DNA of 64,000 nt, taken from an uncultured Rhizobiaceae group bacterium (lineage in GTDB: Bacteria > Pseudomonadota > Alphaproteobacteria > Rhizobiales > Rhizobiaceae). The translations under genes were made by a program, and so were the position numbers. Location of the stretch: contig CALLUS010000017.1 in NCBI GenBank assembly GCA_938010435.1, positions 34,964 through 98,963 of the forward strand, written 5' to 3'. Numbering within the stretch: position 1 is the first letter of the stretch; every line of letters starts with the position of its first letter. Positions 44,804 to 54,569 of the stretch are shown here, one piece after another. The notes beneath the pieces are model-generated. The model did not search any database, was not told the origin of the DNA, and saw nothing but the letters and a program-made list of their open reading frames with translations.

Positions 44804-47259
44804 GATATTCTCCTGACAAGGCCGGAACCGCCATCAACCTCAATTGTTTCTCCGTCTTGTATCCAATTCATTGCGCTCTTCATGCCAACGACACAGGGAA
44901 TCCCAAGCTCACGTGCCACAATTGCAGAGTGAGACAAGAGGCTGCCGCGCTCGACGACAATTGCTGATGCGTTTGCAAACACCGCAATCCAACCTGGGTC
45001 CGTATGGCGTGCAACGAGAATATCACCCTTTTTGAGAGCTTCAGTTCGCGGGTCGCGGATGATCTTGGCCTTCGCGGCGATAACACCGGCACTGCACCCT
45101 GTGCCAGTGCGTTCCATGTCATCGCTTTTGGTGGTTTCCTGCACAGGAATAATGGATTTCAGATTTGCAAAAATAGCACCGCGCACTTCAATGCGCTCAT
45201 CCGGGTCCGGTTTACTCGCAGCCAACTCGAATTCTTTACGTCTGGAATTTGCAAGCGTTCGCAAGTCCGCTGTCAGTCCAAAGCCTTCAATGGCACCCAA
45301 AACCTCTTGCACTGTAAGCAGAAAAATGTCGTCCGTTTCATCCAACATGCCATGGGCAGTAAATTGCGTTCCAACCGCTCGAAACAGGTGACGCGCACGC
45401 CCAAAAATTCGGGTTCGTTCGAAACGCAAGTTTTCTCTGTCACGCACGCGCGCTTTTGCCCATTTCATAACAGGTTTCGCAATCCACTTCTTGATGGGCT
45501 TGCCTGCAAATACGGTATCCAAATCATTGAGCTTGTGATCTGAATCTGACGAGTGGTTTGAACTCTGACCACCGCCTACTCCAGAAGCAATTGCGCGATA
45601 AAGCGGCGACGGATCACGATCCAAAGTTATAGATTCTAATTTCAACTCTTCAGCACAACGGTCAGCAAACTTGTCCAAATAACCGGCAAACTCTTTTGCC
45701 AGTTCTGGATGGTTCCCGATGTTCTCACCGTTACCGTTTGAAAGCTCTTTTTGAAGTTCGGGAAACTTATCCAGCAACTTGCCCATCATGCGAATTCGCT
45801 GGGCAGGCTCGGCCGAAACAATATCGCCTTGGCCAATCATGATGTCGTTGTGAAGTTCGAGCCCTTCTAAACCTGCCCATTTTTCCAACATTTTGCGCGA
45901 TGCGCCGAACGCAATCATGCACAAGAAGTCATTGACCAAAGGGGCATCCCAACGGTCCAACAAGTCAGCTTCAATACGACGGTATTCTTTTGCCAAATCT
46001 GTAAGCGGCATTGCATCCAATGTTGATACAGGTTGTTCCAAAGCAGAGTTGAGACGTTTATAAAAGCCTTTTCGCGTCGATGACAATCGGACAGCTTCAA
46101 ACACCAGAAGGCCAGCCGACTTGGCAACACGCAACCATTCCAAAACCAAGGCTATGCCTTTGGCTGGTGGCGGGGCAAGGTTATCTGTGATTTCAACAGG
46201 CATTGGTTCATCAACACCCATCATGGTTTCCATGTGTGCACTGTTAATTGAGAAGCCAGGAAGCAGAGCCAAGGCTTTGTACCAATTGATCAGATTGTAA
46301 TATATTCGCCCGTCAAGACGAGCCAACATATTGTCAAAAATCGCTGCATTATCTGATACTTTTTGACCGTTCACACCCAGCAATTTGATAAATGACCGAT
46401 AGACTCTCGCATAGGCATATTGGGCAAATGAATAAGTGAGCGGAGAAATCATTCCAGGATAAGATTCAACGATGTTGGAATTGTCGAAAATGGTCAGCAT
46501 CGTATCTTCAACAGGTTCCGGTCGAAGCTGTGTCGTGATGGGGCGTGCTTGAAGCAAGAACAGTTCATCATCTTCAAACGCCCATTCAATATCTTGTGGG
46601 CTGCCGCAAGCTTCTTCAACCTTCAACACAAGTTGATGAAGTGCATCTAAATCCGATTTGGAAAGAATATCTTGCTCGACATTCTTTTCCAATACGGCTC
46701 CTGATTTGTCGAGGATGTATGTTTCGCCATCTTCTTCACCACCAACCAGTTTATCACCAAGGCCTTCAATGGCTGAGATAATAATGCGGTTGCGCTTCCC
46801 GCTCACCGGATCGGCTGTGAAAGCAATACCTGCTACTCTTGCATCAACCATCTGTTGAACAAGAACAGCCGTGCCGCCCCCCTCACCCTCCAACCCTCGG
46901 GTGGACCGATAACCGGTGACACTCTCTTGTTTTCCGCTCTTGAATACTTTGACGCAAGCCGTTGGCAACTGTCGCTTTGTGAGGTTTAATAACGATAGAA
47001 ACTGCCCTGCATGAGAATGCGCATCACCGTCTTCTTCCATAGCTGAGGAGCGTGCAGCATACGGGCCTGAACCAAGTTTGGTGACAGCATCAAGCAATTG
47101 CGCACGAGTTGCATTGTCCATACCTGCTTTATGAAAAGCGTCGGTTGAAATGGTTAGGAATGGCGGCACATTAAAACCAGCACTGGCAAGGCGCATCAAA
47201 GATGCGGATTTGCCACCCGTTTTGGCGATGTCTTGTTTACCACCACTTGATATAATCAC
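44800..47259 (-). CDS. PEP-synthase/rifampicin-phosphotransferase-like dikinase
   Basis: An 819-residue protein. The N-terminal PPDK ATP-grasp domain shows GGKSASLMRLASAGFNVPPF, YAARSSAMEEDGDAHSHAGQF, IAFTADPVSGKRNRI and DIEWAFEDDELFLLQARPIT. The C-terminal swivelling domain has the phospho-His in GSLLSHSAIVARELGIPCVVG at about His777. A large middle region replaces the PEP-binding barrel, as in rifampicin phosphotransferase. ATP beta-phosphate would pass via His to a small acceptor in the pathway. The start is GTG 47259, overlapping the UbiA stop (GTGA). Confidence 0.82.
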   Translation of the reverse strand: MIISSGGKQDIAKTGGKSASLMRLASAGFNVPPFLTISTDAFHKAGMDNATRAQLLDAVTKLGSGPYAARSSAMEEDGDAHSHAGQFLSLLNLTKRQLPTACVKVFKSGKQESVTGYRSTRGLEGEGGGTAVLVQQMVDARVAGIAFTADPVSGKRNRIIISAIEGLGDKLVGGEEDGETYILDKSGAVLEKNVEQDILSKSDLDALHQLVLKVEEACGSPQDIEWAFEDDELFLLQARPITTQLRPEPVEDTMLTIFDNSNIVESYPGMISPLTYSFAQYAYARVYRSFIKLLGVNGQKVSDNAAIFDNMLARLDGRIYYNLINWYKALALLPGFSINSAHMETMMGVDEPMPVEITDNLAPPPAKGIALVLEWLRVAKSAGLLVFEAVRLSSTRKGFYKRLNSALEQPVSTLDAMPLTDLAKEYRRIEADLLDRWDAPLVNDFLCMIAFGASRKMLEKWAGLEGLELHNDIMIGQGDIVSAEPAQRIRMMGKLLDKFPELQKELSNGNGENIGNHPELAKEFAGYLDKFADRCAEELKLESITLDRDPSPLYRAIASGVGGGQSSNHSSDSDHKLNDLDTVFAGKPIKKWIAKPVMKWAKARVRDRENLRFERTRIFGRARHLFRAVGTQFTAHGMLDETDDIFLLTVQEVLGAIEGFGLTADLRTLANSRRKEFELAASKPDPDERIEVRGAIFANLKSIIPVQETTKSDDMERTGTGCSAGVIAAKAKIIRDPRTEALKKGDILVARHTDPGWIAVFANASAIVVERGSLLSHSAIVARELGIPCVVGMKSAMNWIQDGETIEVDGGSGLVRRIS

Positions 47260-48206
47260 AACGAAATCCAACCTGAGATGAAGGGAGCGAAGCCTGCAAG
47301 GCAATAACAAACAAACACCCAAAGACCTGCGACATTCTCGATCGCTTTTTCTTGTTTGGCATTTGGTGATTCAACAAACTTCTTTGCGACAAACACCACT
47401 GCTAGAAGTGCAAAAGTGCCAGGGCCAACGACAGCCCAAATTGCATTAACCGAAAAACCTACTGCCAGTAGGAGAAGCCACGCCAAAGAACACATCGCAG
47501 CCCAAATCCATGCAGCGTTTGCTGCCCCCCAGAGCGCAGAATAAGTTTCGACACCTTCCCTTTCGCTTTCTGCGGCCCAAACTTTTCGTCCAATTTCCAA
47601 AACGCATCCATTGACAAAACTCAATGCTAAAAACAGCCATAGTCCCGCGGGCGGGTGCCCAGCCTGTGGCATCCATTCGGCAGCCGTAATGAACAAGTCG
47701 ATCAGCGGCATAATCATCATATGAGATACAAGATAGATCAACGGTTTTGCTTTGAGCCAATCGGGTGCAAAGAATTCAAACGTCATCAATCCAAGCCAAA
47801 ACCAAACTAAAACCAAAGGTAATAGTAGGTAAGAATTCACACTCAGCGACAAGCCAATAGCAACCATCACCCCTGCCAATGCTGTCACAAGAACAAATCG
47901 CATTGAGATCAAACCACTGGGGATGGGACGCTCGGGACGATACATTGTGTCGTCATCCAAGTCTTTCCATTCATCGCAAGCGCGCATTTGAAAGAAAATG
48001 ATGAATGTGACCAACCAAACGCAGATAAAAACCGAGAAAGACGGAATATTACGTCCACCGAGATGCGCAGACACACTGATACTGGCGGCTGAAAAAACAA
48101 CCAGCAGCAATGCGGTTTTGAAAATTGGAAAACGTTCAGATTGATAAATCCAAAGCCGCTTGAAAAAACTTGCATCGGCTTGAGGGTGTTTAGGAATCGA
48201 TGTCAT
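47256..48206 (-). CDS. UbiA-superfamily prenyltransferase
   Basis: A 316-residue protein with seven to nine membrane helices. The first Asp-rich motif is FQMRACDEWKDLDDDTMYRPERPIPSG near 74-100, a variant of NDxxDxxxD with the adjacent RP.RPIPSG intact. The second is GRKVWAAESEREGVETYSALWG near 205-226, with Glu in place of two of the usual Asp. UbiA enzymes transfer a polyprenyl group to an acceptor ring or alcohol. The ATG at 48206 overlaps the HMG-CoA reductase stop (ATGA). Confidence 0.83.
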   Translation of the reverse strand: MTSIPKHPQADASFFKRLWIYQSERFPIFKTALLLVVFSAASISVSAHLGGRNIPSFSVFICVWLVTFIIFFQMRACDEWKDLDDDTMYRPERPIPSGLISMRFVLVTALAGVMVAIGLSLSVNSYLLLPLVLVWFWLGLMTFEFFAPDWLKAKPLIYLVSHMMIMPLIDLFITAAEWMPQAGHPPAGLWLFLALSFVNGCVLEIGRKVWAAESEREGVETYSALWGAANAAWIWAAMCSLAWLLLLAVGFSVNAIWAVVGPGTFALLAVVFVAKKFVESPNAKQEKAIENVAGLWVFVCYCLAGFAPFISGWISL

Positions 48207-49480
48207 CGAAAACGCGCCAGTTTTTGGTGAGCATTCGTAAAGTGGCCAGCGGAGATTGCTGCAATGATAGAGATTTCTCCACATAGGCAAACTGCCGCCG
48301 TTATCTCCGCCAATGCTTTTGCGTGCCCCGCACCCTGCAAACCCATAATAGATAGTGCTGCCGACTGACTGGGCAGCCCTGTTCCACCTCCAACTGTGCC
48401 AACAATGATGTTTGGCATCGTCACAGAAAAGAACAATCCATTTTCGCGTGGTTCCATACGCGTGAAGCCCACGGCGGATTCAGCAACACATGCAACATCT
48501 TGGCCAGTCGCCAAATAGAGTGCTGCCAACCCATTTGCGTAGTGGGCTTGCGCGCCCAATTGCCCGCTTAAAACCGCACCGAGCCCCGCCACTTTTCCGT
48601 AAGTGAGCATGGTCTCTGCATCCGCTCTCAAATTGCGCCGAATAACGTCATGGGGAATGATAACACTGGCAGTCACTTTACGACCACGACCACTGTGCAT
48701 ACCTAAATAGGATGCTTTTTTGTCACCAGAGAAATTCGCTTCGATGAACCAGTGCTTCGGTTTGATGGGGCAATGGTCGATGATGAATTTGCACATTTCT
48801 TGAGTTGCGACGGTGACCATATTTTGACCGGCTGCATCACCAGTGGTGAAACGGCAAACCAAAAAGACGATATCCACATCCATAAATGGTTCGATAAGAA
48901 CCAATTTTCCAAAGCGGGTTGTTGATTCCGCAGCAGCTTTTATAGCTTCCGTATTGGCGGCGATCCAACTGATGAAAGCGCCTGAATTGGTCATGTTTTC
49001 GAAAACAAATGCGGGCGTTCTTAATACACCTTCACGCACCACACCTGCCGAAATTCCGCCTGCCTTTGAACACGCCTCTGCACCACGGCCGTAAGAAGCA
49101 ATCAGCGCCGCTTCTGAAGTTGCCATTGGTACGAAGTAATCACCCGAAGCATTCAGGCCATTCATTCTCAGTGGACCGATAACGCCCATGGGAATTTTAG
49201 TGGTTCCAATGTAATTTTCGATATTGGAGCTGTATGCGCCAGACCTGTCGACGGACTGTTCATCTGCCAACTCATCTTTGCTGACAGCAGTAGCAGGACC
49301 ATCATCGATCAGCCGTTGCCAAAATGCATTGACCGTTTCGGGTGTTGATGTTTGCTTGGGTCTCAATCGCTCGGCAGGACGTTTTTGAGAAACAGCAAGC
49401 TTTTTGCCCAGTTCTTCAATGCTACCCTGACTGTGCAGGGACTGCAGCATTGAAACCACACTTTGAGGCAATAAGTTCAT
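48203..49480 (-). CDS. 3-hydroxy-3-methylglutaryl-CoA reductase-like protein
   Basis: A 425-residue HMG-CoA reductase. Substrate and catalytic signatures are intact: ENYIGTTKIPMGVIGPL; the Glu in PMATSEAALIASYGRGAEA; the Lys in FSGDKKASYL with GRGRKV; the Asp in ATGQDVACVAES; VGTVGGGTGLPSQ; and the His in AISAGHFTNAHQK. These follow the class I form. GGGAG lies 7 nt before the ATG at 49480. Most alphaproteobacteria make isoprenoids by the MEP route, and no other mevalonate gene is present here, so this copy is probably dedicated to the cluster's product or uses another HMG-like substrate. Confidence 0.87.
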   Translation of the reverse strand: MNLLPQSVVSMLQSLHSQGSIEELGKKLAVSQKRPAERLRPKQTSTPETVNAFWQRLIDDGPATAVSKDELADEQSVDRSGAYSSNIENYIGTTKIPMGVIGPLRMNGLNASGDYFVPMATSEAALIASYGRGAEACSKAGGISAGVVREGVLRTPAFVFENMTNSGAFISWIAANTEAIKAAAESTTRFGKLVLIEPFMDVDIVFLVCRFTTGDAAGQNMVTVATQEMCKFIIDHCPIKPKHWFIEANFSGDKKASYLGMHSGRGRKVTASVIIPHDVIRRNLRADAETMLTYGKVAGLGAVLSGQLGAQAHYANGLAALYLATGQDVACVAESAVGFTRMEPRENGLFFSVTMPNIIVGTVGGGTGLPSQSAALSIMGLQGAGHAKALAEITAAVCLCGEISIIAAISAGHFTNAHQKLARFR

Positions 49481-49638
49481 ATTTCGCTCCCCGAACAAGC
49501 TTAATCTAAGTTCCAATAACAGTGCCATCAGGTTGTTAAAAAAAGATTTTGGTCAGGAATATTAAAATCAGTAATACTTATTGAATGATCTTTCACTAAA
49601 TAATTTGAAGAAAAAACTGAAAAAATGGCTGATCGAAT
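49481..49638. promoter_or_regulatory. Divergent promoter region of the lipid/terpenoid locus
   Basis: A 158-bp AT-rich gap between the start codons of the HMG-CoA reductase-like gene (minus) and the sulfotransferase gene (plus). It must hold the promoters of both arms. No palindromic operator stands out by eye. Confidence 0.5.
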
Positions 49639-50760
49639 ATGTCAAAGCAATTGAAGCACCAATGGAGTATCAGCCATAATTACATGACGGGCATCACCTT
49701 TGGTCAGTGGTGCCGATTGTTGTCAGAAAACAAATTCTATATTTCCCCTGCTTATTGGCACCGTGCAGCATTTATAACATTTGCGAGTATGGCAAATTCT
49801 GTTTTTGCGACAATTGAAAAACAAAGATATGGCAAAAAAATTGATGCTGTAGAAGTCACGAAGCCCCCCGTTTTTATTCTTGGGCACTGGCGAAGTGGAA
49901 CAACTCTGTTGCATGATTTACTTGCTCAAGATGTATCTCAATTTCAATTTGCGAATACCTATCAGGTGGTCAACCCACAGACATTCATGACGACAGAAAA
50001 TCTCATCACAAGAATGTTTCCACGCCTTATTCCTCCGACACGCCCCATGGACAATATGGCGCTGAAATTCAGTTCTCCTCAAGAAGATGAATTTGCGCCG
50101 CTGTTGATGACTTTGAAATCAGTTTATTTAGGAATCAGCTTTCCAAGACGCACAGAACATTACGATAAGCACCTATCGTTTAGAGATATAGAAAAAGCAG
50201 AAATTGAAAAATGGCAGCATGCATTTATGCAGTTTTGCAAAAAGCTGTCGTTGAATGATGATCGTTCGCTTTTGCTAAAATCGCCACCGCACACTGCCCG
50301 AATACGAACCATTTTGGAAATGTTTCCCGATGCCCGTTTCGTACACATTCACAGAGATCCATACCGGGTGTTTCAATCTCAAAGACATTTTTTTGATACA
50401 GCAGGTTGGTACACATACATGCAGCGCCCCGATCTCGAAGCGATTGATGAAGGCATTCTAGCTCGTCATGAACGCATGTATGATGCCTATTTTGAAGATC
50501 TCGATTTGATCCCAGAGGGAAATTTTTCAGAACTTCGTTTTAATGAACTTGAAGCCAACCCCGTAGAACAAATCAAAAAAGTTTATTCAGATTTATCTCT
50601 CGACAATTACGAAAGTTTCGAGCCAGCCTTGAGGCAGTATGTGTCAACTTTGAAAGGGTATAAGAAAAATACATTTTCAGACCTTGATGATGCAACCCGT
50701 AAAATTGTTGCACATAGATGGAAACGAAGCTTCGAAACTTGGGGCTATGATCAGTATTGA
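49639..50760 (+). CDS. Sulfotransferase family protein
   Basis: A 373-residue PAPS-dependent sulfotransferase of the Sulfotransfer_3 type. The 5'-PSB loop is FILGHWRSGTTLLHDLLAQ near 77-95; the 3'-PB region is FVHIHRDPYRVFQSQRHFF; LLLKSPPHTARI lies between. It would sulfate a hydroxyl group on the locus's product, which could be one introduced by the adjacent P450. First gene of the divergent arm. Confidence 0.85.
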   Translation: MSKQLKHQWSISHNYMTGITFGQWCRLLSENKFYISPAYWHRAAFITFASMANSVFATIEKQRYGKKIDAVEVTKPPVFILGHWRSGTTLLHDLLAQDVSQFQFANTYQVVNPQTFMTTENLITRMFPRLIPPTRPMDNMALKFSSPQEDEFAPLLMTLKSVYLGISFPRRTEHYDKHLSFRDIEKAEIEKWQHAFMQFCKKLSLNDDRSLLLKSPPHTARIRTILEMFPDARFVHIHRDPYRVFQSQRHFFDTAGWYTYMQRPDLEAIDEGILARHERMYDAYFEDLDLIPEGNFSELRFNELEANPVEQIKKVYSDLSLDNYESFEPALRQYVSTLKGYKKNTFSDLDDATRKIVAHRWKRSFETWGYDQY

Positions 50761-50827
50761 CTTTCGCAAACAGTTTTCAACAAAACCGCATTTCAATGCA
50801 AAGCCTGAACAATAAGTGACCCCTACC

Positions 50828-52126
50828 ATGACAATCCAAAAGCAACGTGCTCCCGGTCCAGGAGGGACATTTTTGATGGGATCGCTCTCTGCGGTCAAGC
50901 AAGATGCTATCGGGTTTTTCTCTCAGTCCTTGGCAGAGTACGGAGATATTGTGCGATTTCGCTTTGGACCAATAACAGCACATTTGATCAATCATCCGAC
51001 ATTTATTGATCAGGTCCTATCCCGCGATGCCGAGAGTTTTGACAAAAACACGTATAGCGTCAGGCAAATTCAAGCGACCTGTGGTAACAGTCTTTTGTCA
51101 GCCAATGAGCAGGCTTGGCAACGGCATCGCAAACTAATCCAACCAGTGTTCCAACCCAACTATATGAAGACGATCGGTACAGTCATAGATCAATCTGTAC
51201 AACCGATGTTGAGCCGTTGGAAAGGCATTGCTTATCAAGATGGTAGTGTCGATGTGGTGTCGGAAATGATGCACCAAGTCATTTCGACATCTGCCCAAAT
51301 TTTGTTCGGATCGCAGGTCAGTGCAACGCTGATTGAAAAATCACTCGATATTATTCTGGATGACACTTGGCGACGCCTTCAATCGCCATTGGCTCCTTCT
51401 TCGCTATCATCAAAGTTTCACAGGCGGAAATTCAAACAAGCTCTTGCAACTATTGACGACATTGTCATCGGCATTATCGAGGAGCGCAGAAAGAGCCGTA
51501 TTGGCAAAGACGATTTACTCGCTCGTCTTCTCAACGCCCATGAAGAAGAAGGCGTTGAAGGATTGACAGACAAAGAGTTGCGAGACGCTGCCATAACGTT
51601 GCTTTTGGCTGGTCATGAGACAACGGCAAACGCTTTGGCTTGGGCATTTTATCTCATAGCGAAATCGCCAGAAAAACGGGTTTCAATGGATAATGTGGAT
51701 GCCGTTTTTTCGGAAGCCGTACGCCTGTATCCCTCAATCTGGATTATTGAACGACGCGCGATCTCAGATCAGACAATCGGTGGCTATCATATCCCGCGCG
51801 GATCATCGGTGCTTATATCTCCCTACTTGCTCCACCGCAATTCCGAGCTCTGGGAAAATGGAGAGGCCTTTGATCCAGATCGCTTTTCTGAAAAAAACAA
51901 ACACAAGCGCACCCGCCATGACTATATCCCGTTCGGCTTGGGTAAACATCGGTGCGTTGGTTTGCACATGGTACGCGCGGTAGCTACTCGAATTATAGCA
52001 AATGTGTACCAAAATTTCGATCTCCAGCTCTTGAACACAGGTGTTCCTGACTTAGATCCTGGAATTACGCTAAGGTGTTCTGGCGAGATTCGTATGACGG
52101 TCCAAAATCGAAATACATGGATCTAA
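50828..52126 (+). CDS. Cytochrome P450
   Basis: A 432-residue soluble P450 with I-helix LLLAGHETTANALAWAF, ExxR in AVFSEAVRLYP, and the heme Cys loop IPFGLGKHRCVGLHMVR. Resembles CYP groups that hydroxylate fatty acids or terpenes. The ATG at 50828 is preferred to the in-frame GTG at 50816 although neither has a strong ribosome site. It needs ferredoxin and a reductase, not encoded nearby. Same strand as the sulfotransferase, 67 bp behind it. Confidence 0.9.
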   Translation: MTIQKQRAPGPGGTFLMGSLSAVKQDAIGFFSQSLAEYGDIVRFRFGPITAHLINHPTFIDQVLSRDAESFDKNTYSVRQIQATCGNSLLSANEQAWQRHRKLIQPVFQPNYMKTIGTVIDQSVQPMLSRWKGIAYQDGSVDVVSEMMHQVISTSAQILFGSQVSATLIEKSLDIILDDTWRRLQSPLAPSSLSSKFHRRKFKQALATIDDIVIGIIEERRKSRIGKDDLLARLLNAHEEEGVEGLTDKELRDAAITLLLAGHETTANALAWAFYLIAKSPEKRVSMDNVDAVFSEAVRLYPSIWIIERRAISDQTIGGYHIPRGSSVLISPYLLHRNSELWENGEAFDPDRFSEKNKHKRTRHDYIPFGLGKHRCVGLHMVRAVATRIIANVYQNFDLQLLNTGVPDLDPGITLRCSGEIRMTVQNRNTWI

Positions 52127-52448
52127 AATAGTGCCTACGCCGCAGCATTATCGCTCCCAAACTGGACCACTCAGGTGGGGGGATCAACCCTGGTACGGTA
52201 ATTGAAACTATCATGTTCATTATTTTTGGAAATTGGCGCAAAATTTCTTCGCTGGGAGTTTGACTTCCTCTTAAGGCATTTCGCGATTCAATCTCGTATT
52301 TTGAAGGTACATTATTTTTATATGTGAAAATACACGGTACAATTATGTGGATAGGTAGACTTGTTGTCCAACAACAATATGATTCACTAATCATTCAACC
52401 TAGCATCGTTCTTCTGCCAATAGTGGCAACAAAGTCTGCGGCGCATCT
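52127..52448. other. 322-bp intergenic region between P450 and gspD
   Basis: No convincing gene or strong terminator hairpin is visible. A minus-strand frame at 52065-52394 is open for 109 codons but overlaps the P450 end and resembles no family I know. The region must hold the promoter for the plus-strand secretion genes. Confidence 0.5.
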
Positions 52449-54569
52449 ATGTTTAGAATTTTCAGTACAATCGTTATTTGCTTGTGCCTGTCGGCTTGCA
52501 CTTCAAACATTCCTGTACAAGATCTGTTCGGTGAAACGATGCGAGGGCTTAATGCGACGCCAGCGAACTCTTCTCATTTTAATGCATCCGCCCAAAAGAT
52601 ATCAAATACATCAAAGAACAGAACCTTCGCAGGTGTTCAGTCCGAAGGCACCGGCTCTTTCGTATCATCGCGTGCACCCTCAATTGATAAAGGCAAAACC
52701 ATACGCGGCGGTACTGGATACACATTGAATCTTGCTAATGCACCAATCGCGACCGCAGCAAAGAACGTGCTGGGCGATATTTTAAAAGTAAACTATATTG
52801 TTGATCCGCGTGTATCTGGAAACGTGTCTATTCAAACAGGCCAAGCTGTCACAAAGGATGCAATCATAGATGCATTTGAAACAGCACTTGCACTCAACAA
52901 TGCCGCTATTGTTCAACGAAAAAGTGTGTTTCAAATTGTTCCATCTGCAGAAGCTGTCGGATCGGGTGCACCTATTAGTGTGCCTTCCGTTACACCTTCT
53001 GGCCCGGGCACCAAAATTCAAGTGATTGAACTTCGATACACGTCTGCCGAAGAAATGAAGAACATTCTGGAACCGATCAGTCGAACTGGCTCAATCGTCC
53101 GAGTGGACAAAACTCGCAATCACTTGGTTCTAGCAGGAACGAACTCTGAACTCAGTTCAATGCGTGAAGCGATAAGTGTATTTGATGTTGATTGGATGCG
53201 GGGAATGTCAGTGGCTGTTCATCCGCTCACCGCCTCAGCACCCGATGCTGTTGCACAAGAGTTGGAGACAATATTCAGATCAAAGAATGGTGCTGGAAAA
53301 AATCTGATAAAGTTTGTTCCAAATTCGCGTCTTAATGCAATCTTGGTTATTACCTCACGTCCTCAATTGTTGAGGCGTGCCGCAATTTGGGTGAAAAAAC
53401 TGGACCGATTAGCAAATTCGAATGAAGGGCAATTGTTCGTCTATCAAATTCAAAACAGGCCTGCAAAAGAACTGGCCGAAGTTCTGCAATCTGTTCTCAA
53501 TCCAAATAACCAAAAAAACAATTCAACAATCGGCAGCGTTGCACCTGATCTACAAGCTCAAACGGTTTCTTCCGATATCGGAAATGGCGACGATCAGAAC
53601 GATATACAAACTACTTCTTCCGTTTCTGGGAACAACAAAGTCAAAACATCCATCGTTGCAGATGTTGAGAACAACGCCCTTTTGATCTCAACAACTGAGC
53701 GAGAATACAGACGGATTCGGCAGATATTGAATCAGCTTGATGTCCTTCCAACACAAGTTTTGATAGAAGCTGTTATTGCTGAAGTCACACTCAACGACGA
53801 ACTTAAATTTGGGCTTCGTTGGGCTATCGAGTCTGGTAATTTTAGTCTGGGCCTTTCAGATTTGGCGTCGGGATTTACTGGGGCGACCTTTCCGGGATTT
53901 TCTTGGGGGTTTGCAACCCAAGATGTCCGAGTAACACTCAACGCTTTGAACAGTATTACCGATGTGAATGTGATTTCAGCGCCAACTCTTATGGCTTTAA
54001 ACAACCAAAAGGCCGTATTGCAGATTGGCGATCAAGTTCCGATCGTTACGCAGAGTTCATCCAGTACGATTTCACCAAATGCACCTGTGATAAACAGCGT
54101 CGAACTAAAAGACACTGGAATAATTTTGACCATTCGTCCTCGTATAAACAAGTCTGGCCGAGTGATGTTAGAGATTGATCAGGAGGCGAGCAGCGTGGTT
54201 CAGACCACAACATCCGGCATTGATTCTCCGACTATCCAACAAAGAAAAATATCAACAAAAGTGATCTTGAATGATGGCGAGAACATTGCACTTGGCGGCC
54301 TCATTCAAGAACGCAACACTCTAACACGCGGACAAATTCCAGTACTTGGTGACATACCAATTCTAGGAAATGCCTTTAAAAATAAAACGGATACAATCAA
54401 GAAGACCGAACTGATTATTTTCGTGCGACCTCGTGTGGTTCGCAACACAAGAGAAGCGAACGGCATTACGAACGAATTTAGGAATAAACTTCGCCTTGAA
54501 ACAGCCATCGACAAGCGGCGCGGCGGAGCAAACTCAACTCAACAAAACTATCGTCGGTTGAAATATTGA
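52449..54569 (+). CDS. gspD: Type II secretion system secretin
   Basis: Outer-membrane pore of the type II secretion system, 706 residues. It has a lipoprotein-like N-terminus (IVICLCLSAC, Cys17), then N-domains with LNLANAPIATAAKNVLGDIL and VIELRYTSAEEMKNILEPIS, and the C-terminal secretin domain with VPIVTQSSSS, LLEIDQEASS-type and IALGGLIQERNT..PVLGDIPILGNAFKN. The lipid anchor could replace a separate pilotin; no gspS is seen. The stop overlaps the peptidase start. Confidence 0.95.
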   Translation: MFRIFSTIVICLCLSACTSNIPVQDLFGETMRGLNATPANSSHFNASAQKISNTSKNRTFAGVQSEGTGSFVSSRAPSIDKGKTIRGGTGYTLNLANAPIATAAKNVLGDILKVNYIVDPRVSGNVSIQTGQAVTKDAIIDAFETALALNNAAIVQRKSVFQIVPSAEAVGSGAPISVPSVTPSGPGTKIQVIELRYTSAEEMKNILEPISRTGSIVRVDKTRNHLVLAGTNSELSSMREAISVFDVDWMRGMSVAVHPLTASAPDAVAQELETIFRSKNGAGKNLIKFVPNSRLNAILVITSRPQLLRRAAIWVKKLDRLANSNEGQLFVYQIQNRPAKELAEVLQSVLNPNNQKNNSTIGSVAPDLQAQTVSSDIGNGDDQNDIQTTSSVSGNNKVKTSIVADVENNALLISTTEREYRRIRQILNQLDVLPTQVLIEAVIAEVTLNDELKFGLRWAIESGNFSLGLSDLASGFTGATFPGFSWGFATQDVRVTLNALNSITDVNVISAPTLMALNNQKAVLQIGDQVPIVTQSSSSTISPNAPVINSVELKDTGIILTIRPRINKSGRVMLEIDQEASSVVQTTTSGIDSPTIQQRKISTKVILNDGENIALGGLIQERNTLTRGQIPVLGDIPILGNAFKNKTDTIKKTELIIFVRPRVVRNTREANGITNEFRNKLRLETAIDKRRGGANSTQQNYRRLKY

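Noticed and set aside
52065..52394. Minus-strand 109-codon open frame between P450 and gspD
   Set aside because: It overlaps the end of the P450 gene, has no ribosome site and resembles no protein I know. I considered an insertion-sequence remnant but could not identify ends or transposase motifs.
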